From contig NZ_JANQBD010000015.1 of NCBI RefSeq assembly GCF_024722015.1, positions 62,001-126,000 of the forward strand: a stretch of 64,000 bases of DNA. Reading direction: 5' to 3'. This document shows positions 59,041 to 64,000 of the stretch, piece after piece. The first letter of the stretch is position 1, and every line of letters starts with the position of its first letter. Under the pieces are notes generated by a model that saw only the letters and a program-made list of their open reading frames with translations, did not search any database and was not told the DNA's origin. Made by a program: the position numbers and the translations under genes. Origin of the DNA: Paenibacillus radicis (ex Xue et al. 2023). GTDB lineage: Bacteria; Bacillota; Bacilli; Paenibacillales; NBRC-103111.

Positions 59041-60312
59041 ATGAGTATACTGAGAAAAGTGCTTGAGGACATTCCAATACCGCAAATGGTAAAAATTCGT
59101 CAGAAGTTTGACGGCACAAAATTGGAAGACTTGGCAGGTGGGCTTGAGAACGAGCTGCAAAAGCCAGGAGCGATAGATCAGATTAAACCAGGTCAGCAAG
59201 TAGCAGTTGCTGTAGGCAGCCGAGGCGTTGCTAATATTGCGTTATTTACAAAAGTGACAATTGATGCTATAAAAAAAGCCGGAGGCCATCCATACATCGT
59301 TCCGTGCATGGGCAGCCATGGCGGTGCAACAGCCGAAGGACAAAAGGACGTATTGCATCATTTAGGCGTTACAGAGGAGGCTATGGGCGCTCCAATCCGC
59401 TCTTCGATGGAAGTAATCAAGCTCGATGAGCTGCCTAACGGATTGCCGGTCTATGTCGATCAGATCGCTTCCACAGCCGACGCAATTGTCGTTATAAATC
59501 GTGTTAAGCCTCACACGGCTTTCCGTGGACCTATTGAGAGCGGTATTATGAAAATGATCGCGATAGGGCTGGGCAAGCAAAAAGGTGCAGAAGCTTGCCA
59601 TCAGCTTGGCTTCAAATACATGGCTGAGAACGTGCCTGCTATGGCCAAAATTATGATTGACAAGCTGCCGATTGTTTTTGGAGTGGCATTGGTCGAGAAT
59701 GCCTATGACGAGACCTGCCGCATTGAAGTGCTGCCAGCGGCTGAGATTGAAGCACGTGAAGTGGAGCTGCTTGTAGAGGCGAAAGCACGTTTGCCCAAAA
59801 TTTTGTTTGATCAAGTCGATGTGCTCGTAATTGATTATATCGGCAAGAACATAAGCGGCGATGGTATGGATCCGAATATTACAGGCCGTTATCCAACTCC
59901 TTATGCGCATGGCGGACCTGATGTTTCGAAGATGGTAGTCCTTGATTTGACACCTGAAACAAAAGGGAATGCGAATGGAGTAGGCACAGCGGATTTTACA
60001 ACACAACGTCTTGTTGATAAGACAGACCTGCATGCAACTGTGGTCAATGGGCTTACATCGACAGTGTGTGCACCAACCAAAATAGCGAGCACATTGGATA
60101 ATGACTTCTATGCGATTAAAGCGGGCGTGAAAACTTGCAATATTTTGGATTATACGAAATGCAGATTGGTTCGCATTCAAGATACGCTGCATTTAGGTGA
60201 AATCGAGATTTCAGTAAATCTGTTGGAGGAAGCTAAACTGCATGCAGATATTGAAATTTTAAGCGAGCCGTATGATTTGCAATTTGACAGTGAAGGGAAT
60301 CTTGTGAAATGA
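59041..60312 (+). CDS. LarA-superfamily nickel-dependent 2-hydroxyacid racemase/epimerase, candidate gluconate 2-epimerase
   Basis: The 423-residue protein is a lactate-racemase-type (LarA/DUF2088) enzyme. Candidate residues match the L. plantarum LarA active site: H93 in GSHGG, H158 in KPHT, K171 (which would bind the nickel-pincer cofactor covalently) and H187, with the K-to-H spacing of 16 exactly as in LarA (K184/H200). From memory of work on this superfamily, some members epimerise gluconate at C2; the neighbours here, gluconokinase and 6-phosphogluconate dehydrogenase, fit that. The reaction would be mannonate to gluconate. ATG at 59041 is 9 nt after GGAGG. No larBCE cofactor genes are in the window. 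Confidence 0.72.
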   Translation: MSILRKVLEDIPIPQMVKIRQKFDGTKLEDLAGGLENELQKPGAIDQIKPGQQVAVAVGSRGVANIALFTKVTIDAIKKAGGHPYIVPCMGSHGGATAEGQKDVLHHLGVTEEAMGAPIRSSMEVIKLDELPNGLPVYVDQIASTADAIVVINRVKPHTAFRGPIESGIMKMIAIGLGKQKGAEACHQLGFKYMAENVPAMAKIMIDKLPIVFGVALVENAYDETCRIEVLPAAEIEAREVELLVEAKARLPKILFDQVDVLVIDYIGKNISGDGMDPNITGRYPTPYAHGGPDVSKMVVLDLTPETKGNANGVGTADFTTQRLVDKTDLHATVVNGLTSTVCAPTKIASTLDNDFYAIKAGVKTCNILDYTKCRLVRIQDTLHLGEIEISVNLLEEAKLHADIEILSEPYDLQFDSEGNLVK

Positions 60313-61862
60313 GTTTGTCTGTTCAAAAGCCTTATATTTTAGCAGCAGATATCGGCACTACTAGCACCAAAACGCTTGTAATTGACCGTGACGGCCGCGT
60401 GCTGGCATCGCATTCGGTTGAGTACCCGCTGCATACGCCAAGACCGGATATGGCTGAGCAGGACCCGGATGAAATTTTTCGCGCTGTGTTGACCTCAATA
60501 CAAGCCGTTATTGCAATAGCACGAATATTGCCGAGCCAAATTCTATGTGTTTCGTTCAGCTCGGCTATGCATAGCCTTATTGCGGTTGATCGCGATTTGA
60601 ATCTGCTAACCCAATGCATCACTTGGGCGGATAACCGCAGTGTTGACTATGCACGCATACTGAAAGAAGAGATGGACGGACACCAGATCTATCTGAATAC
60701 CGGGACTCCGATTCATCCGATGTCGCCATTGCTTAAGCTTATGTGGTTCAGAGATAACCGTAAGGATATTTTTGAACAAGCTTATAAATTTATTGGGATC
60801 AAGGAATACGTATTTGCCAAGCTGTTCGGTCAATTTGTCATTGATTACTCGATTGCCAGTGCAACAGGCTTGTTTAATTTACGCAAGCTTCAATGGGATG
60901 AACAGGCTTTGGCAGCATGCGGTGTTCGTCCCGAGCAATTGTCTGAGCCCGTTTCCACGGTTCATCACCTTGCCGGCATGAAACCGGAATACGCGCAAGC
61001 GATGGGGCTTCAAGCGGATACTCCATTCGTTGTAGGAGCCTCTGACGGGGTTCTGGCTAACCTTGGAGTAGGTGCTTTTGAAGAAGGCGTCTATGCTGTG
61101 ACGATTGGTACGAGTGGTGCTGTACGCGGTGTTGTTCGCGAACCTATAACAGATCCGAAAGGCAGATTGTTCTGTTATGCCTTGAAGGAGGATTTCTGGG
61201 TAGTTGGCGGAGCTATAAACAACGGCGGCATTATGTTCCGATGGGTCCGCGATCAGCTGGCAACTGCAGAGGCAGAAGAGGGACGTCGCAGGGGCATGGA
61301 CCCTTATGATTATTTGACTTCTTTGGCTCAGGAAGTCGCTGCCGGCTCTGACGGGTTGATTTTCTTGCCTCTCCTTGCCGGTGAACGTGCTCCTTATTGG
61401 AATGCCAATGCTCGCGGCGTCTTTTTCGGATTGTCATTGTACCATCAGAAGACGCATATGATCCGTTCAGTAATGGAAGGTGTGATGTACCGGATCCAAT
61501 CGGTGCTAACTGCCTTGGAGGAGCTTTCTGGTCCGACCAAAGAAATTCGCGCTTCGGGCGGCTTCGCACGTTCAAGCTTCTGGCTGCAAATGATGTCTGA
61601 TGTAACCGGCAGTTCCGTTGTTGTTCCAAACTCAATTGAAAGCTCAGGCTTGGGTGCGGCACAATTGGGATTGTTAGCTATGGGCGAGATCAAAGATTTC
61701 TCTGCGGTTCATCAATGGATGCAAATTCAGCACAGTCATAAAACCAACAATGAGAATTATGAGCATTATCAAGAGCTGACAACGATTTATAGTCGTGTGT
61801 ACCATCAGCTGAAAGACGAATTTGACATGATTGCTGAATACCAACAGAAATATACGAAGTAA
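60309..61862 (+). CDS. gntK: Gluconokinase (FGGY family)
   Basis: The 517-residue FGGY kinase starts ILAADIGTTSTKTLVIDRDG with the phosphate-1 loop and ends with an A-S-G-G-F-A-R-S motif. GntK of Bacillus phosphorylates gluconate to 6-phosphogluconate. The length and VFAKLFGQFVIDYSIASATG block match gluconokinase more than xylulose or glycerol kinases, though FGGY substrates cannot be fixed by eye. It overlaps the LarA-type gene by ATGA, so supply of substrate and kinase are linked. Confidence 0.85.
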   Translation: MSLSVQKPYILAADIGTTSTKTLVIDRDGRVLASHSVEYPLHTPRPDMAEQDPDEIFRAVLTSIQAVIAIARILPSQILCVSFSSAMHSLIAVDRDLNLLTQCITWADNRSVDYARILKEEMDGHQIYLNTGTPIHPMSPLLKLMWFRDNRKDIFEQAYKFIGIKEYVFAKLFGQFVIDYSIASATGLFNLRKLQWDEQALAACGVRPEQLSEPVSTVHHLAGMKPEYAQAMGLQADTPFVVGASDGVLANLGVGAFEEGVYAVTIGTSGAVRGVVREPITDPKGRLFCYALKEDFWVVGGAINNGGIMFRWVRDQLATAEAEEGRRRGMDPYDYLTSLAQEVAAGSDGLIFLPLLAGERAPYWNANARGVFFGLSLYHQKTHMIRSVMEGVMYRIQSVLTALEELSGPTKEIRASGGFARSSFWLQMMSDVTGSSVVVPNSIESSGLGAAQLGLLAMGEIKDFSAVHQWMQIQHSHKTNNENYEHYQELTTIYSRVYHQLKDEFDMIAEYQQKYTK

Positions 61863-61901
61863 TCAGATTAAGATTTTTACAAAAATATTAGGAGGCTCAC
61901 T

Positions 61902-62669
61902 ATGAATTTATTTGATTTGACAGGAAAAACTGCTGTTATTATCGGCGGAAACAGTACTTTGGGTGGTGCTATGGCGGTAGCTTTAGGCGGTCATGGTGCT
62001 AATGTAGCGGTTGTCGGCCGTAATGCAGAGAAATCGCTGAACGTGAAAAAAAGCGTTGAAGAAGCTGGAGGCAAAGCGGAGGTTTTCTCAGCTGATGCAA
62101 CGAGTGCGGAAGATTTGCAAAAAGTGCTTGCCGATGTTCTGGCTTGGACAGGCCGCGTTGACATATTAATGAATTGCCCTGGCAAAAACAGCCCGACTCC
62201 ATTTTTTGATATCCAGATGGAAGAGTGGGATTCTATCATGGAAGTTAACTTGAAAAGCGTTGTATTAGCTTGCCAGGTTTTTGGAAAACATATGGTGGAC
62301 AAAGGAGAAGGTGGAAGTATTATTAATATTTCATCCGCTTCCTCTGAAATTCCATTGTCACGTGTGTTTACTTATTCCGCTTCCAAGGCTGCCGTTAACA
62401 ATGTTACCAAGTTTTTGGCGCGTGAATTTGCACCTGCACGTGTACGTGTTAATGCCATTATTCCAGGCTTTTTCCCTGCTGAACAGAACCGTAAAATTTT
62501 GTCTCCGGAGCGTACAGCATCCATCATGGGGCATACACCAATGAATCGTTTTGGCGATGCTGAGGAGTTGCAAGGCGCGGCTGTATTCTTGGCTTCCGAG
62601 AAGGCTTCCAGCTTTGTGACGGGCTCGCTTGTTACAGTTGACGGCGGATTTACTGCGATGACAATTTGA
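61902..62669 (+). CDS. SDR oxidoreductase of the sugar-acid operon (mannonate/gluconate-type)
   Basis: The 255-residue SDR has the cofactor motif GGNSTLGG (15-22), NCPGKNSP in place of N-N-A-G, and catalytic S144/S145, Y158 and K162 (YSASKAA). It resembles SDRs that reduce fructuronate to mannonate or oxidise gluconate at C5. In this operon, mannonate from fructuronate would feed the LarA-type epimerase, which would link uronate breakdown to gluconate. GGAGG precedes the ATG. Its direction and substrate are inferred. Confidence 0.78.
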   Translation: MNLFDLTGKTAVIIGGNSTLGGAMAVALGGHGANVAVVGRNAEKSLNVKKSVEEAGGKAEVFSADATSAEDLQKVLADVLAWTGRVDILMNCPGKNSPTPFFDIQMEEWDSIMEVNLKSVVLACQVFGKHMVDKGEGGSIINISSASSEIPLSRVFTYSASKAAVNNVTKFLAREFAPARVRVNAIIPGFFPAEQNRKILSPERTASIMGHTPMNRFGDAEELQGAAVFLASEKASSFVTGSLVTVDGGFTAMTI

Positions 62670-62744
62670 TGCTGCATTTTCAAAATCAATTATAAATCGT
62701 ATAATAAACTAGATTGGATAAAAAGAAGGAGAGGAAGTAAACAA

Positions 62745-64000
62745 ATGTCGAAACAACAAGTTGGCGTGATCGGATTAGCGGTCATGGGCAAAAACCTGGC
62801 ATTAAACATCGAAAGCAGAGGGTTCACAGTGTCGGTTTATAACCGCTCCCGTGAAAAAACGGATGCTTTGATCGAGGAAGCAAAAGGAAAAAATTTAGTA
62901 GGTACATACAGCATTGAGGAGTTCGTAGCATCCTTGGAAACACCCCGCAAAGTGTTGATCATGGTTCAAGCGGGAACAGGTACTGATGCAACGATCGATT
63001 CATTGATTCCACATTTGGATAAAGGCGATATCATAATTGATGGCGGGAATGCATACTTCCCTGATACACAACGCAGAAACAAACAACTGGCAGAGCACGG
63101 ACTGCGTTTCATCGGTACCGGTGTTTCCGGCGGTGAAGAAGGCGCATTAAAAGGTCCTTCCATTATGCCAGGCGGACAAAAAGACGCTTATGAATTGGTA
63201 GAACCGATTCTTACTGCAATTTCCGCAAAAGTAGGCGGCGACCCTTGCTGCACATACATCGGACCCGACGGTGCGGGACATTATGTTAAAATGGTTCACA
63301 ACGGCATCGAGTACGGCGACATGCAGTTGATTTGTGAAGCTTACCAGCTTCTAAAAGACGTTCTTAACGTGAGCACGGATGAGCTGCATGAAATTTTTGC
63401 TGAATGGAATAAAGGAGAGCTTGACAGCTACTTGATCGAGATCACTACCGATATCTTTACGAAGAAAGATGCGGAAACTGGTAAAGCAATGGTTGATGTA
63501 ATCCTTGACTCTGCTGGTCAAAAAGGTACAGGCAAATGGACAAGCCAAGATTCCCTAAACCTGGGTATTCCTTTGTCAATCATTACAGAGTCAGTATTCT
63601 CCCGTTTCTTATCGGCTATGAAGCAAGAGCGCGTTGCTGCAAGCAAAGTGCTTAATGGACCGAAGACATCTGCATTTGAAGGAGATCGCGGCGAGTTTAT
63701 AGAAGCTGTTCGCAAGGCTCTATATGCCAGCAAAATTTGCTCCTATGCACAAGGCTTTGCCCAAATGAGAGCAGCTTCCGAAGAATATAACTGGAGCTTG
63801 GATTACGGCAGCATTGCCATGATTTTCCGTGGCGGCTGCATCATTCGTGCCCGCTTCCTGCAAAATATTAAAGATGCATACGACAAAAATGGCGAGCTGA
63901 AAAACCTGTTGCTTGACGATTACTTCAACAATGTAGTGGATAACTACCAAGATGCATGGAGATCAGTCATAGCTACTGCCGTTACCCGCGGTGTTCCAAT
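62745..64000 (+). CDS. gndA: 6-phosphogluconate dehydrogenase, decarboxylating (3' end outside window)
   Basis: The frame starts at ATG 62745 with AAGGAGAGG upstream and is open to the edge (418 codons shown; the family has about 470). The sequence begins VGVIGLAVMGKNLALNIESR, then VYNRSREK. It contains IIDGGNAYFPDT, GTGVSGGEEGALKGPSIMPG and VKMVHNGIEYGDMQLICEAY with the catalytic lysine, and GQKGTGKWT. GndA oxidises 6-phosphogluconate to ribulose 5-phosphate and CO2. As the last visible gene it consumes the product of gluconokinase in the pentose phosphate pathway. Confidence 0.92.
   Translation, partial: MSKQQVGVIGLAVMGKNLALNIESRGFTVSVYNRSREKTDALIEEAKGKNLVGTYSIEEFVASLETPRKVLIMVQAGTGTDATIDSLIPHLDKGDIIIDGGNAYFPDTQRRNKQLAEHGLRFIGTGVSGGEEGALKGPSIMPGGQKDAYELVEPILTAISAKVGGDPCCTYIGPDGAGHYVKMVHNGIEYGDMQLICEAYQLLKDVLNVSTDELHEIFAEWNKGELDSYLIEITTDIFTKKDAETGKAMVDVILDSAGQKGTGKWTSQDSLNLGIPLSIITESVFSRFLSAMKQERVAASKVLNGPKTSAFEGDRGEFIEAVRKALYASKICSYAQGFAQMRAASEEYNWSLDYGSIAMIFRGGCIIRARFLQNIKDAYDKNGELKNLLLDDYFNNVVDNYQDAWRSVIATAVTRGVP

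Noticed and set aside
59362..60192. 276-codon minus-strand open frame
   Set aside because: It lies fully antisense to the LarA-type gene, is rich in C, H and I without any family motif, and has no ribosome site; it is a shadow of the coding strand.
1..64000. CRISPR arrays, rRNA genes or complete insertion sequences
   Set aside because: No regularly spaced repeats, no rRNA-like sequence and no transposase reading frames were seen anywhere in the window.

Overview
The window reads as a chromosomal segment of a spore-forming, low-to-mid GC Gram-positive bacterium, most likely Paenibacillus or a close relative. Indicators are strong AGGAGG-type ribosome binding sites with frequent TTG/GTG starts, a spore small acid-soluble protein remnant, a hidden Sda-type sporulation checkpoint gene, S-layer (SLH) and copper-amine-oxidase-like stalk domains, a B. 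subtilis-type Fnr, YesMN/LplABC-type carbohydrate modules and a Bacillus-type SpeA. No database search was possible; family names come from motifs and recollection of the families.

Positions 1 to about 15,300 are accessory DNA. They hold the end of a prophage (AP2/HNH-type protein, holin, GH73 endolysin), then a set of defence-like or unassigned genes: a YejK/NA37 nucleoid protein paired with a membrane protein, a NERD-domain membrane protein and a possible QAK-motif nuclease that appears to start at CTG. Two secreted proteins share one C-terminal FN3-plus-tail module, followed by a PLD-type lipoprotein and an ATP-dependent DNA ligase. A YolD operon follows behind a near-consensus LexA box, and a tRNA-Val(GAC) closes the region.

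Positions 15,611 to 22,138 form an AT-rich segment bounded by a 31-bp direct repeat (30/31 identical). It is packed with toxin-immunity-type genes: barstar, TPR, DUF2199, SMI1/KNR4, DUF1963 and CdiI-like. Several are broken, including a deleted and frameshifted zinc-ribbon-like gene, an Imm53 gene with two stop codons and a CdiI gene with a stop at codon 5. No toxin gene is visible.

Positions 22,192 to 41,000 are mostly core-like genes: a methyltransferase-like protein, an APH-type kinase, a YfhH homologue, Fnr with its own FNR box, a degenerate MobA-like protein, a sugar isomerase/epimerase, a secreted HEXXH protein behind a cre site, a DUF212 protein, a GGDEF-histidine kinase fusion, an MBL hydrolase, DUF1292, DUF1885, a HAD phosphatase, SpeA, an MFS exporter, an S-layer cytochrome c and YktB.

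Positions 41,196 to 53,047 form one carbohydrate locus: an LplB/LplC/LplA-type ABC importer, a YesN/YesM two-component system, an SDR reductase and two cytoplasmic heparinase II/III-fold lyases. Together they look like uptake and breakdown of a uronic-acid oligosaccharide, with the SDR as a candidate unsaturated-uronate (DEH) reductase. A convergent SsuABC-type sulfonate importer follows at 53,192 to 55,854.

Positions 58,028 to 64,000 form a LacI-regulated sugar-acid operon: a LarA-superfamily nickel-type racemase/epimerase, gluconokinase, an SDR and 6-phosphogluconate dehydrogenase (cut by the right edge). The order suggests that a C2 epimer such as D-mannonate is converted to gluconate, then to 6-phosphogluconate, and fed into the pentose phosphate pathway.
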